Shown: piece after piece, positions 43,556 to 52,797 of the stretch
Layout of the letters: each line of letters opens with the position of its first letter
How positions within the stretch are numbered: the stretch's first letter is position 1
Origin: Vannielia sp.
GTDB lineage: Bacteria; Pseudomonadota; Alphaproteobacteria; Rhodobacterales; Rhodobacteraceae
Length of the DNA stretch: 64,000 nt
Reading direction: 5' to 3'
Assembly (NCBI RefSeq): GCF_029212645.1
Contig: NZ_JARGND010000005.1
Location: 1-64,000, forward strand
Notes under the pieces: generated by a model
What the model was told of the DNA's origin: nothing
The model's database searches: none
The model's input: the letters and a program-made list of their open reading frames with translations, nothing else
Program-made: the position numbers and the translations under genes

Positions 43556-44014
43556 GTGCTCACCGGCCAATCCGCGCCCGATTTCACCCTGCCCCGCGAC
43601 GGCGGCGACGAGGTTACTCTGTCTGCCCTGCGCCCCGGCACCGTGGTGCTCTATTTCTACCCGCGCGATGATACGCCCGGCTGCACCACCGAGGCGCTTA
43701 AGTTCACCGCCGCCAAGGAAGATTTTGCCGCCGCCGGGGCGCAGGTGCTGGGCATCAGCCGCGATACCGTCGCCAAGCATGAGAAGTTCTGCGCCAAGCA
43801 CGCCTTGGGCATTCCGCTGCTCTCGGATGGTGATGGCGCGGTCTGCGAGGCCTATGGCACATGGGTCGAAAAAACCATGTATGGCAAGAAAAGCATGGGG
43901 ATAGAGCGCTCGACCTTCCTGATTGACGGCACCGGTGCCGTGGTGCGCGAGTGGCGCAAGGTGAAGGTCAAAGGCCACGTCGATGAGGTGCTCGAAGCGG
44001 TGCGCGGCCTGTGA
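43556..44014 (+). CDS. bcp: thioredoxin-dependent peroxiredoxin Bcp
   Basis: The 152-residue protein has the Bcp fold with YFYPRDDTPGCTTEALKF. The peroxidatic Cys of TPGC is present, but the usual resolving Cys five residues later is Leu, so it acts as a 1-Cys type or uses another Cys. The GTG at 43556 follows GGGAGA and starts the usual family N-terminus (MLTGQSAPDF). An ATG at 43538 is an alternative with a poorer ribosome site. It reduces peroxides using thioredoxin. Its TGA overlaps the GTG start of the next gene. Confidence 0.93.
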   Translation: MLTGQSAPDFTLPRDGGDEVTLSALRPGTVVLYFYPRDDTPGCTTEALKFTAAKEDFAAAGAQVLGISRDTVAKHEKFCAKHALGIPLLSDGDGAVCEAYGTWVEKTMYGKKSMGIERSTFLIDGTGAVVREWRKVKVKGHVDEVLEAVRGL

Positions 44015-44823
44015 CAGCAAGCCTCGCCGAACTGGCCGATGCGGTGTTGCGCTGCCCCGAGGGGCGCGGCAAGGCGGCGCTGTCTCGCCAAAACGCGGCG
44101 CTCTGGCTTGAAAGCCGCGCCGCCGATGCGCCGCTTGAGATCGGCACCGCGTCCCCGCCCGATATGCCCGCCCGCCCCGCCGCGCCCGAGCTGCTGGCAC
44201 CGCGCGATGTGCCCCGCCGCAAGCCCGGCTCGCCGGATGGGCGGCGCGCCATGTTGCACGCCATCGCCCATATCGAGCTGAACGCGATTGATCTGCATTG
44301 GGATGTCGTCGCCCGCTTCACCCATATCCCCATGCCGCTTGGCTTTTATGATGACTGGGTGCGCGCCGCCGATGATGAATCCCGTCATTTCAACATGATG
44401 TGCGACTGTCTTGAAGCGATGGATAGCCACTATGGCGCGCTTCCCGCCCATGCGGGCATGTGGCGCGCCGCCGAAGAAACCGCGCTTGATCTGCCCGGCC
44501 GCCTTGCGGTTGTGCCCATGGTGCTTGAGGCCCGCGGCCTGGATGTGACGCCGGGCATGATCACCCTGTTCGAGCAGGCCAAGGAGCGGGGTGCCGTCGA
44601 TGCGCTCAAGGTTATCTACGCCGAAGAGGTCAGCCATGTGGCCTACGGTGCCAAGTGGTTCAACTGGATCTGCGGGCGTGACGGGCTGGACCCCAAGGAG
44701 GCGTTTCACAGCCTCGTGCGCCGCTATTTTCCCGCAGGCCCAAAGCCGCCCTTCAACGAGGAAAAACGCGCCGAAGCCGGGATGCCGCCTGATTTCTACT
44801 GGCCGCTGGTCGAAGGTCGCTGA
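44011..44823 (+). CDS. DUF455 ferritin-like domain protein
   Basis: The 270-residue protein is a DUF455 member with ferritin-like helices. It shows Glu/His residues in HAIAHIELNAIDLHWDVVAR and RAADDESRHFNMMCDCLEAM, and a third in YAEEVSHVAYGAKWFNWI, which would bind a di-iron site. Function is unknown. The start is GTG, sharing GTGA with the bcp stop, so the pair is translationally coupled. An oxidant- or iron-related role with the peroxiredoxin is an inference. Confidence 0.9.
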   Translation: MTASLAELADAVLRCPEGRGKAALSRQNAALWLESRAADAPLEIGTASPPDMPARPAAPELLAPRDVPRRKPGSPDGRRAMLHAIAHIELNAIDLHWDVVARFTHIPMPLGFYDDWVRAADDESRHFNMMCDCLEAMDSHYGALPAHAGMWRAAEETALDLPGRLAVVPMVLEARGLDVTPGMITLFEQAKERGAVDALKVIYAEEVSHVAYGAKWFNWICGRDGLDPKEAFHSLVRRYFPAGPKPPFNEEKRAEAGMPPDFYWPLVEGR

Positions 44824-45044
44824 GAAAGCGCGCCCACTTGCGGCACGCCGCCGCAGCTTCGCCCCGCAACCCCTCTGAAATCGGCGAAAAATTGCCGAAT
44901 CGCTCCCTCTGACCAACAGGCGCCTGCCGCCGCCACGGCAACCGGGTTGCCAGCCCCTACGCGTGCACTGTAACACAGGGCATGTTCGGCATCGCTGGGG
45001 GCGTGATCGAACCATTGTTGGGGACGGGAAACAGGAATGAACCA

Positions 45045-46367
45045 TTGAAAGCACGCGTCTTGCATCGCTTGCATAGCGTCATCGAACGCCGCTTGCCCGA
45101 ACAACGCTTGTTCCTGCGCTCGGACACCGACACTCGCTTCATCCGGCTTCGCTCGGAAACCCAGCTAATCGCACTCACAGGCTCCGCTCTCGTTGTCGGC
45201 TGGGCCATCATCGCCACCGCCGTTTTGCTGATGGATTCCATCGGGTCCGGCTCGATCCGCGAGCAGGCCAAGCGCGAGCAGGTCGCCTATGCCGCTCGCC
45301 TCAATGAGCTGTCCGCCCAGCGTGACGCCCGCGCCGAAGAGGCCGCCGCCGCGCAAGAGCGCTTCAACGCCGCGCTTGATCAGATCTCTGTCATGCAGTC
45401 GCAATTGCTGGCCTCCGAGGATCGCCGCCGCGAGCTCGACACCGGTATCGGCGTGATCCAGGCCACCCTGCGCCGCACCATGAAAGAGCGCGACGCCGCC
45501 ATGAAGGTGCGCGACGAGGCCCTCGCCACCCTTGAAGGCGCAACCGGCTCGGCAAAAACCACCGATGGCCGCCTCGCCGATGTGGAAGGCACCGTTGATT
45601 TCCTCACCGCCGCGCTTGATAGCACCGCCTCCGAGCGCGATGCCATGGCCACCTCGGCCCGCTCCGCGCGCGAAGAAGCCCAGCGGCTGGAATTTGAGCG
45701 CGAGCTGATCCTTGATCGCAACAACCGCATCTTCACCCAGCTTGAAGAGGCGCTCACCGTCTCCGTCAAGCCGCTCGACAAGATGTTCCGCGATGCCGGC
45801 CTGCCACCTGACTCGCTGATCAAAACCGTCAAAAAGGGCTACTCCGGCCAGGGCGGCCCCCTCACCCCGGTCACTTTCTCGACCAAGGGGATGCCGCTCG
45901 ACATGGGCCAGAACCGCGCCAACCGCATCCTCAAAGGCCTTGAGGAGATGGATCTTTACCGCATCGCCGCGCAAAAAGCGCCCTTCGCGGTGCCGGTAAA
46001 ATCGGCCTTCCGCTTCACCTCGGGATTCGGCCCGCGCTGGGGGCGGATGCACAACGGCACCGATTTCGCGGCCTCTTACGGAACGCCGATCTATTCCACC
46101 GCCGACGGTGTTGTTATCCACGCCGGGCGGCAATCCGGATACGGCAACCTCGTGAAAATCCAGCATGAGTTCGGGATCGAAACCCGTTACGCCCACATGA
46201 GCAAAGTTCGCGTGAAAGTCGGCCAAAGGGTCTCGCGCGGCGACCGGATCGGTGATATGGGAAGCACCGGACGCTCGACTGGCGTGCACCTTCACTACGA
46301 AGTGCGCGTTGGTGGCAAGCCGGTAAACCCCATGACTTACATCAAGGCAGCGAAAGATGTTTTCTAA
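45045..46367 (+). CDS. M23 family membrane metallopeptidase
   Basis: The protein of about 440 residues has a basic N-terminus and one membrane helix (near residues 40-62 of the listed start). A long coiled coil rich in Glu/Arg follows, and then a C-terminal LytM/M23 domain with the zinc ligands in MHNGTDFAASYG and GVHLHYEVRVGG. It cleaves peptidoglycan cross-links. A TTG at 45045 after AGGA is the listed start. An ATG at 44982 in the same frame is possible. The bactofilin gene overlaps its 3' end by eleven bases. M23-bactofilin pairs control local cell shape in several alphaproteobacteria. Confidence 0.92.
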   Translation: MKARVLHRLHSVIERRLPEQRLFLRSDTDTRFIRLRSETQLIALTGSALVVGWAIIATAVLLMDSIGSGSIREQAKREQVAYAARLNELSAQRDARAEEAAAAQERFNAALDQISVMQSQLLASEDRRRELDTGIGVIQATLRRTMKERDAAMKVRDEALATLEGATGSAKTTDGRLADVEGTVDFLTAALDSTASERDAMATSARSAREEAQRLEFERELILDRNNRIFTQLEEALTVSVKPLDKMFRDAGLPPDSLIKTVKKGYSGQGGPLTPVTFSTKGMPLDMGQNRANRILKGLEEMDLYRIAAQKAPFAVPVKSAFRFTSGFGPRWGRMHNGTDFAASYGTPIYSTADGVVIHAGRQSGYGNLVKIQHEFGIETRYAHMSKVRVKVGQRVSRGDRIGDMGSTGRSTGVHLHYEVRVGGKPVNPMTYIKAAKDVF

Positions 46368-46908
46368 AAGCAGGATCAACGAGCCTGGCAGCGGCCAAGG
46401 GGCCGACGCCGGCAAACCGGAAACCACGTCAACGGGCGGACCGCCGCCCAAGCAGGCCACCACGCCGCCAAGCTCCGGCAGCAGCTCTGCGCCCGTGTCC
46501 TCCGCCCCCAAGGCCAAGCCGCCAGCCTCCACGCTGTCGTCTGACCTCACCATCGTCGGCAACATCAAGTCGACCGGGGACATCCAGATCGAGGGCACCA
46601 TCGAGGGCGATATCCGCGCGCACCTGCTGACCGTCGGTGAGGGCGCCACGGTGCGCGGCGAGTGCGTTGCCGATGATGTCGTGGTCAATGGCCGTGTCGT
46701 TGGCCGGGTGCGCGGCCTCAAGGTCCGCCTCACCTCTTCGGCCCGCGTTGAGGGTGACATCATTCACAAGACCATCGCCATCGAGAGCGGCGCCCATTTT
46801 GAAGGCTCCGTGCAACGCCAGGACGATCCTCTTTCGACCGGCAACACCGGTAGCGCCGCGCCTGTCATGCCCGCCTCCAAACAGGCTGGCGGGGCCGACA
46901 AAGGCTAA
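46357..46908 (+). CDS. bactofilin
   Basis: The 183-residue protein has a disordered Pro/Ser/Lys-rich N-terminal tail. The bactofilin core follows at about residues 62-145 (DLTIVGNIKSTGDIQIEGTI, then GEGATVRGECVADDVVVNGR and VEGDIIHKTIAIESGAHFEG), a regular right-handed beta-helix repeat, and then a short tail. Bactofilins polymerise without nucleotide and recruit peptidoglycan enzymes. The gene overlaps the M23 peptidase gene and is followed by a terminator, so the two form one unit. Confidence 0.95.
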   Translation: MFSKSRINEPGSGQGADAGKPETTSTGGPPPKQATTPPSSGSSSAPVSSAPKAKPPASTLSSDLTIVGNIKSTGDIQIEGTIEGDIRAHLLTVGEGATVRGECVADDVVVNGRVVGRVRGLKVRLTSSARVEGDIIHKTIAIESGAHFEGSVQRQDDPLSTGNTGSAAPVMPASKQAGGADKG

Positions 46909-46933
46909 ACCAGCCCGCAAATACCAGTTTACC

Positions 46934-46960
46934 AAAGGGCGCCTCATCGGGCGCCCTTTT
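46934..46960 (+). terminator. rho-independent terminator after bactofilin
   Basis: AAAGGGCGCC, a TCATC loop, then GGGCGCCC with T5. The stem is strong and the flanking A and T runs make it usable from both sides, serving the convergent DUF2189 gene too. Confidence 0.85.
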
Positions 46961-46994
46961 TCCTTGGTCCCTGCCCTTGGTCCCAGCCCTTGGC

Positions 46995-47831
46995 CTACTC
47001 CGCCGGGTGGATCAGCGCCTTTTCATACAGGTGCCATGTGGCGTGGCCCAAAACCGGCAAGGCAATGAGCAGCCCGGCGAAAAACGGCACCATCGCCGCC
47101 AGCAGCAGCACCGCAAGCACCACCGCCCAAACCAGCATCACCAGCTTGTTCTCGCGCACCACCTCAAGGCTGGTCAGCATCGCGGTGATGAAATCCACCT
47201 CCCGGTCGAGCGCAAAAGGGATCGACACCACCGTCAACCCATAAAGCAACAGCGCCACCACCGCGCCAAAGATCACTTCCGCGACGATGAGTTGAACACC
47301 CTGCGGCGTGAAAAACGCCTCATAACTGCTGGAGATATTCATCAGCGCCGAGGGGCCAAGGAAGATCGCAAAAAGCATATGCGCAAAGAAGGTATAAAAC
47401 AGAAAGTAGATCACGATGATCGCGCCGATCCACGGGATCTGCCTGGCACGCTCGCGCCACACACAGCCCAGCACACAGCGCCAAGTCAACCGTTCGCCCA
47501 CCGCAAGGCGGCGCGACACGTCATAAAGGCCCACCGCCGCAAACGGGGCAACCAGCGGAAAGCCAAGACTCAGAATCAGCACCGTCGCCACCTGGCCGAG
47601 CGACAGCTTGACCATGGCAAACCCGCCAAAGGCATAGATCAGCGCAAAGAACAGGCCAAACTGCGGCGCCTTGGTAAAATCGCGCCAGCCCTCACGCAGG
47701 GCGGCCGCAAGGTCGCCAAAGTGCAGTTCGGCCACAACCGGCTTGGGCGAGGCCTCTGGCATCGCCACATCTGTTATCTCTGCCACCTGGTCCTCCCCGC
47801 CTGCCTGCTGCCCGTGCGCTTTCACGGCCAT
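46995..47831 (-). CDS. DUF2189 membrane protein
   Basis: The 278-residue protein has an N-terminal soluble stretch of about 35 residues. The DUF2189 motif DLAAALREGWRDFTKAPQFG follows, and then about six membrane segments, with LGFPLVAPFAAVGLYDVSRR and PVLGHATWHLYEKALIHP. The His in the C-terminal WHLYEK segment is conserved in the family. Family members are found beside cytochrome oxidase genes in some bacteria, but the function is unknown. The start at 47831 is one of two possible ATGs. Confidence 0.88.
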   Translation of the reverse strand: MAVKAHGQQAGGEDQVAEITDVAMPEASPKPVVAELHFGDLAAALREGWRDFTKAPQFGLFFALIYAFGGFAMVKLSLGQVATVLILSLGFPLVAPFAAVGLYDVSRRLAVGERLTWRCVLGCVWRERARQIPWIGAIIVIYFLFYTFFAHMLFAIFLGPSALMNISSSYEAFFTPQGVQLIVAEVIFGAVVALLLYGLTVVSIPFALDREVDFITAMLTSLEVVRENKLVMLVWAVVLAVLLLAAMVPFFAGLLIALPVLGHATWHLYEKALIHPAE

Positions 47832-47901
47832 TAGGCATGGCGCAGGCCGGGGGATCAAGGCGCAAGCGCGGCAAAGCACGCGCGCCCCGCCCTTTCGCGG
47901 C

Positions 47902-48015
47902 TAAAGCGTTCCGCCATAACCCTGAATCACAGCTTTTGGCGAAGCGCAGGACGAGGCCGGAATGGTGCGCGCCTCGCCTTTATCTGATGTCTCAGCTCAA
48001 AGGCGTGGCGCTTCA
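47902..48015. repeat. dispersed double-hairpin element, copy B
   Basis: The 114-bp unit starts TAAAGCGTTCCGCC and ends GGCGTGGCGCTTCA. It shares the two hairpins and most of its interior (GCGCGCCTCGCCTTTATCTG) with copy A at 14789-14904. Its right end coincides exactly with the stop codon of the gene at 48013. The consensus end TAAAGCG brings a stop in that frame (TGA in this copy). Confidence 0.85.
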
Positions 48016-48612
48016 GATCACCACCACCGGAGTGCCGCCACCCGGCGCGGCATGGGTGTCCTTGGGCACCACCGTCTGAAAGATCGGCAGGTCTTCGTTG
48101 GCCGGGTTCGCCTTGCAGTAAACGAAAAGCGAAACCACGTTCATCGCGGTCGAGGGATGGCCGGTCCGGTGCGCCGCGCCGCCACCGATTGGCAGGGTAA
48201 AGTTGACGTTCACCCTCATATCGGTGCCGCCGTCCAGCGTGGCCAGATGCGGCTGCATCGCGGCAGAGTTGAAAGCCTGCGCCAGCGCGGTGGCCATATC
48301 TGTCGCCGACATGGTCGAATGCCGCCCCACGTCGGGGGAGGGCAAGGGATGCTGGCGGCGCTGGTTGTTGCTGTGAACCCAATTTCCAAGGTGGTCCCTT
48401 GCGTGGAAGGGCGCGTTCAAATCGCTCTTGCGCCCATCATGAACAACCGCCTCAACGCGGGCCCTCTGGAACATAGGGTGGCTGGCAAGCTCCCCCTCTA
48501 CCCCGTGTTTGGACGAATGGGCCGCAGGCCCCGATGGTGCGCTCACCGGATTGGCAAGCAGGCGTGTCAGTTCGTTCACGGTATAGGTCTGGCGTGCATA
48601 TGGCATGGTCAT
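48013..48612 (-). CDS. hypothetical protein ending in a repeat element
   Basis: The 199-residue protein starts MTMPYARQTYTVNELTRLLA after GGGG. A middle region is rich in His, Arg and Asn (FHARDHLGNWVHSNNQRRQH), and a beta-rich C-terminus includes MNVVSLFVYCKAN. The many His/Asp/Asn residues would suit a nuclease or metal-binding enzyme, but no family was recognised and none is claimed. Its stop codon is supplied by the repeat copy B, so the native end may be lost. A secretion signal is not visible. Confidence 0.65.
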   Translation of the reverse strand: MTMPYARQTYTVNELTRLLANPVSAPSGPAAHSSKHGVEGELASHPMFQRARVEAVVHDGRKSDLNAPFHARDHLGNWVHSNNQRRQHPLPSPDVGRHSTMSATDMATALAQAFNSAAMQPHLATLDGGTDMRVNVNFTLPIGGGAAHRTGHPSTAMNVVSLFVYCKANPANEDLPIFQTVVPKDTHAAPGGGTPVVVI

Positions 48613-48785
48613 AAAATCCCCAAATAAATGATCTAATAGATCACAGATGGGAGTTGTCTGACGCAGCGTCAATTGACGCGCTTCATTTATTCCCGCCGCC
48701 GCCAGCACATGGTTCAAATCGCAGGAAAAAAAGCAGCCCGGTATTCGGCCCGGTCTTCGCCCCGGCTTCGTGCCCAGTCCCGGCC

Positions 48786-49910
48786 CTACCCCTCGGCTTG
48801 CGCCTCGCTGCGCGATTTTCCGGCCACATCCTGCGCCAGAACCGACGCCATGAACCCATCCAGATCCCCATCCAGCACACCCGAGGTGTCAGAGGTTTCA
48901 AAGTTGGTCCGCAGGTCTTTGACCATCTGGTAAGGCTGAAGCACATAGCTGCGAATCTGGTTGCCCCAGCCCGCGCTGCCCTTGCTCTCATGCGCCTCGT
49001 TGATCGCCGCGTTCCGCTTGTCCAGCTCCATCTGGTAGAGCCGCGATTTCAGCGCTTTCATGGCGATATCGCGGTTCTGGTGCTGCGACTTTTCCGAGCT
49101 TGTCACCACAATCCCGGTGGGCGCGTGGGTGATCCGCACGGCGGAGTCGGTGGTGTTCACGTGCTGCCCGCCTGCCCCCGACGAGCGGTAGGTATCAATC
49201 CGAATGTCACTCGGATTCACCTCGATCTCGATGTTGTCATCCACCACCGGATAGACCCACACACTGGCAAAACTGGTCTCGCGGGTGCCCTTGCCAAACG
49301 GGCTGATCCGCACCAGCCGATGCACGCCACTTTCCGATTTCAGCCAGCCATAGGCATTGGGGCCGCTGATCTTGTAACAAACCGATTTGATCCCCGCCTC
49401 GGTGCCGGATTCCTCGCTCTGCATCTCTACCTTGTAGCCGCGCTTCTCGGCCCACCGCACATACATCCGCTGCAGCATCTGCGCCCAGTCGTTGGCCTCG
49501 GTGCCGCCCGCGCCCGCATTGATCTCAAGGAAGGTGTCATTGCCATCGGCCTCGCCGTTCAGCAGCGCTTCAAGCTCCTTGGCGGCGGCGCGCTTTTCCA
49601 GCACGATGAGGGCGTTTTCGGCCTCGGCCACCACCTCTTCATCCTCTTCCATCTCGCCCATCTCAACCAGCTCGATGTTGTCTTCCAGCTCCTGACGGAT
49701 GCCGTGGTAGGTGGCCAGCGAATCCACCAGCATCTGGCGTTCGCGCATCAGCTTTTGCGCCTTGGCCGGATCGTTCCACAGGTCCGGGTCTTCGGTGCGG
49801 GCGTTGAACTCCTCCAGCCGGTGATCGGCGGTCTCCAGATCAAGCCGCTGGGCCAAAAGCTCCAGCGACTTTCTCACCGCATCCACCGCATTCTGTGCCT
49901 CGGCCCGCAT
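48786..49910 (-). CDS. prfB: peptide chain release factor 2
   Basis: The 374-residue protein has the tRNA-mimicking GGQ motif (RSSGAGGQHVNTTDSAVRIT) and the SPF stop-codon recognition tripeptide in RISPFGKGTRET. It ends UGA- and UAA-coded chains. Unlike E. coli prfB there is no programmed +1 frameshift: the whole protein reads in one frame from MRAEAQNAVDAVRK. The ATG at 49908-49910 starts the family N-terminus, and a long unconserved frame extension upstream is ignored. Confidence 0.97.
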   Translation of the reverse strand: MRAEAQNAVDAVRKSLELLAQRLDLETADHRLEEFNARTEDPDLWNDPAKAQKLMRERQMLVDSLATYHGIRQELEDNIELVEMGEMEEDEEVVAEAENALIVLEKRAAAKELEALLNGEADGNDTFLEINAGAGGTEANDWAQMLQRMYVRWAEKRGYKVEMQSEESGTEAGIKSVCYKISGPNAYGWLKSESGVHRLVRISPFGKGTRETSFASVWVYPVVDDNIEIEVNPSDIRIDTYRSSGAGGQHVNTTDSAVRITHAPTGIVVTSSEKSQHQNRDIAMKALKSRLYQMELDKRNAAINEAHESKGSAGWGNQIRSYVLQPYQMVKDLRTNFETSDTSGVLDGDLDGFMASVLAQDVAGKSRSEAQAEG

Positions 49911-50123
49911 ATGCCCGCCCTTCTTTCCATGTGTCAGACCGCCTGATACCCCGCCCTGCGCGAGGGAGCAAGAAAGCCTGCCTTTTCTCAGCCGGAATTT
50001 CCCGATTGGCCCCAAGGGCGCAGGACCCCTGCCCCCATAGGGCGGGCACCACCCCACCCTTCAACGGCATACGCAATCGCTTGCGGGGGCGGGCCAACCC
50101 TGCCCCCGTTCACGATCAGCGGC

Positions 50124-52664
50124 TCAATAAAGCCCGCCGGAACTCAACGAACCAAAGCTGGCCTTGGGCGCAATCACCGCCTTTTTGCCGGTGGAGGTGG
50201 TCACCGCTGTGCCCGTCTGCTCCAACTCGTCTTCCCCGACCGCAAACATCGGCAGGTTGCTCCCCATGCCAAAGCCACCGTCAAGCATGGCGGCCATGCC
50301 AAAGATCGGCTCTTCGCCCTCGCGGAAGTATTCGGCCACCACGTTCGGCCCCGACGCCCCCGGCCCAAGCCGTGCGCCGGTGAAGCGGTCAATGTTCACC
50401 CAGTATCCGCCCGGCGGAACGGTGAACTTGCCGGCCCCATACTTGTCGACCGCCTTCTTCATGAAGCTGTTGAACACCGGGCCGCACATTCCGCCCCCCG
50501 AGGCACCCCGCCCCATGCTGCGCGGCCGGTCATAGCCAATGTAGCAGCCTGCGGCGATGGTGTTGGTGAAGCCCACAAACCACACGTCCTTGGCATCGTT
50601 GGTGGTGCCGGTCTTGCCCGCAATCGGGATATCGCCAATGCCCACCGTGCGCCGCGCGGTGCCGCGCTGCACCACGCCCTGCATCATCGAGGTCAACTGG
50701 TAGGCGGTGATCGGGTCAATCGCCTGTTTGCGGTTGCTGTTGATCCTGGGCAGCGTGCCGGGGGCCAGCGAGGCCTGGTCGCACTGTTCACACACCCGCT
50801 GATCGTGGCGATAAATGGTTTTACCCCAGCGGTCCTGCACCCGGTCCACCAGCGTTGGCTCCACCCGCTCGCCGCCATTGGCAAACATCGAATAGGCCGA
50901 CACCATCTTGAACAGCGTCGTCTCCTGCGACCCGAGCGCATTGGCCAGGAAGGGGCCAAGACGGTCATACACGCCAAAGCTTTCGGCGTAGCTCGCCACC
51001 GTTTGCATGCCCACCTCTTGCGCGAGGCGAATGGTCATCAGGTTGCGCGATTGCTCGATCCCGGTGCGCAGCGGCGCGGGGCCATAAAACTTGTGGCTGG
51101 CGTTCTTGGGCCGCCACACACCCTGCGGCGTGTTGATCTCGATCGGCGCGTCCACCACGATGGTCGCCGGGGTGTAGCCACTGTCAAGCGCGGCGGCATA
51201 AACGAACGGCTTGAAGCTGGAGCCGGGCTGCCGGGTTGCCTGCGTGGCGCGGTTGAAAACCGAATGCTGGTAAGAGAAGCCCCCCTGCATTGCCAGCACC
51301 CGGCCGTTTTCCACGTCCATCGCCATAAAGGCCCCCTGCACGCGCGGCACCTGCCGCAGCGTCCAGCGAATAAAGCTGCCGTCCTGGGTCATCCGGCGCA
51401 CATGCACCACATCGCCAAGCTCGAAATTGTCAAAGAAGCTGCCCTTCATCCAGGCAATGTCCTTGCGCGGCACCACGGTTGGCTCAGCGCCATCCATCGG
51501 CACGCCCTCTACGCCAAGGCGCAGCTGGTTTTCCTCAACGGCCAGCACCACGGCAGGATACCACTTCTGCTCAAGCTCCACATCGCGGGCCACCTTCACA
51601 TTGGCCAGCGCCTCACGCCACGCGGCCTCGTCGCCCAAAAGGGCGGCATCAATGGTTTTGCCGGTGCCATTCCAGCGGCCAAGGCCACGGTCATAGCGCT
51701 CAAGCGCGCGTTGCAGCGCCAGTGCCGCCTCGGTCTGCAACTCCGGGTCCACCGTTGCGCGGATCGTCAGACCGCCGCCAAAAAACTCTTCCTCGCCAAA
51801 GTTGCGGCTGAGCTGGCGGCGGATTTCATCGGTGAAGTAATCGCGCGGCGGCAGCGCCTGTTTGAAGCTCTCGTAATCCCCGTTCTGCACGGTCTTCAGC
51901 TCCAGCAGGCGCTCGCTTTGATAGGTGTCATAGGTGATGTAGCCGTTCTCATACATCTCCTTGAGCACAAAGTTGCGCCGCCCGGTCGCCTTTTCCTTGT
52001 CGCGCACGGGATGGTAGTTTGACGGGGCCTTGGGCAGCACCGCCAGATAGGCCGCCTCGGCCGGTGAAAGCTGCGCCAGCGTCTTGTTGAAGTAGGTCTG
52101 CGCCGCAGCGGCCACGCCAAAACTGTTCTGCCCCAAGAAAATTTCGTTGAGGTAAAGCTCAAGGATCTTTTCCTTGCTCAGCGCCCGCTCCACCCGTGCG
52201 GCAAGGATGATTTCCTTCACCTTGCGCTCGGCAGACCGGTCGGAGCTCAGCAGAAAGTTCTTCATCACCTGCTGGGTGATCGTCGAAGCGCCGCGCAGCC
52301 GCCCGCCCTGCGCCGCATCAATCGCGGCCTTCAGCATCCCAAGCGGATCATAGCCCTTGTGGTGGTAAAAATTCTTGTCTTCCGCCGAGATGAAAGCCTG
52401 CTTCACCATCTCCGGAATCTCATCAGCCGGGGCGTAAAGGCGGCGCTCGCGGGCAAACTCATCCATGATCCGCCCCTCACCCGAGTATATCCGGCTGATG
52501 GTGGGCGGGGTGTATTGCGCCAGTTGCTCATGGCTCGGCAGATCGCGGCCATAAACCCAAAAGACAGCCCCCAGCAGCAGCCCGCCAAACAGCGCGCCTG
52601 TGGTGATCAGCGTGAAAAGCCCGCCGAGTATGCCGGTGATATAACGCAGCACCTGCCGCTCCAT
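50124..52664 (-). CDS. penicillin-binding protein 1A
   Basis: The 846-residue protein has an N-terminal membrane helix and a glycosyltransferase domain (EDKNFYHHKGYDP, STITQQVMKNFLL). An OB-like insert follows, and then a transpeptidase domain with the SxxK serine in RQPGSSFKPFVYAAALDSGY, and KTGTTNDAKDVWFVGFT. It is the bifunctional peptidoglycan synthase of class A. It is followed, in transcription order, by an intergenic gap and prfB. The upstream amidase on the same strand would supply the counterpart hydrolase. Confidence 0.96.
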   Translation of the reverse strand: MERQVLRYITGILGGLFTLITTGALFGGLLLGAVFWVYGRDLPSHEQLAQYTPPTISRIYSGEGRIMDEFARERRLYAPADEIPEMVKQAFISAEDKNFYHHKGYDPLGMLKAAIDAAQGGRLRGASTITQQVMKNFLLSSDRSAERKVKEIILAARVERALSKEKILELYLNEIFLGQNSFGVAAAAQTYFNKTLAQLSPAEAAYLAVLPKAPSNYHPVRDKEKATGRRNFVLKEMYENGYITYDTYQSERLLELKTVQNGDYESFKQALPPRDYFTDEIRRQLSRNFGEEEFFGGGLTIRATVDPELQTEAALALQRALERYDRGLGRWNGTGKTIDAALLGDEAAWREALANVKVARDVELEQKWYPAVVLAVEENQLRLGVEGVPMDGAEPTVVPRKDIAWMKGSFFDNFELGDVVHVRRMTQDGSFIRWTLRQVPRVQGAFMAMDVENGRVLAMQGGFSYQHSVFNRATQATRQPGSSFKPFVYAAALDSGYTPATIVVDAPIEINTPQGVWRPKNASHKFYGPAPLRTGIEQSRNLMTIRLAQEVGMQTVASYAESFGVYDRLGPFLANALGSQETTLFKMVSAYSMFANGGERVEPTLVDRVQDRWGKTIYRHDQRVCEQCDQASLAPGTLPRINSNRKQAIDPITAYQLTSMMQGVVQRGTARRTVGIGDIPIAGKTGTTNDAKDVWFVGFTNTIAAGCYIGYDRPRSMGRGASGGGMCGPVFNSFMKKAVDKYGAGKFTVPPGGYWVNIDRFTGARLGPGASGPNVVAEYFREGEEPIFGMAAMLDGGFGMGSNLPMFAVGEDELEQTGTAVTTSTGKKAVIAPKASFGSLSSGGLY

Positions 52665-52797
52665 CTTTAGTGAGTTTGCTCGTTGCCCAGCTTATAGGCG
52701 AATTTGCCGCCCCGCGCAAAACACTTGCCGCAGGTTTTCCGGCAATTTGGCGCGCCTAAGGGTCACTTGGCCGTGAAACCCCGCCCCGCCCACCGTT

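Noticed and set aside
45009-45047. Direct repeat GAACCATTG at 45009-45017 and 45039-45047 before the M23 gene
   Set aside because: Nine bases only, with no sign of duplication of the intervening sequence. It could be chance.
48786-49910. Programmed frameshift in prfB
   Set aside because: The whole release factor reads in a single frame, and no CTTTGA-type slippery site with an internal stop is present.
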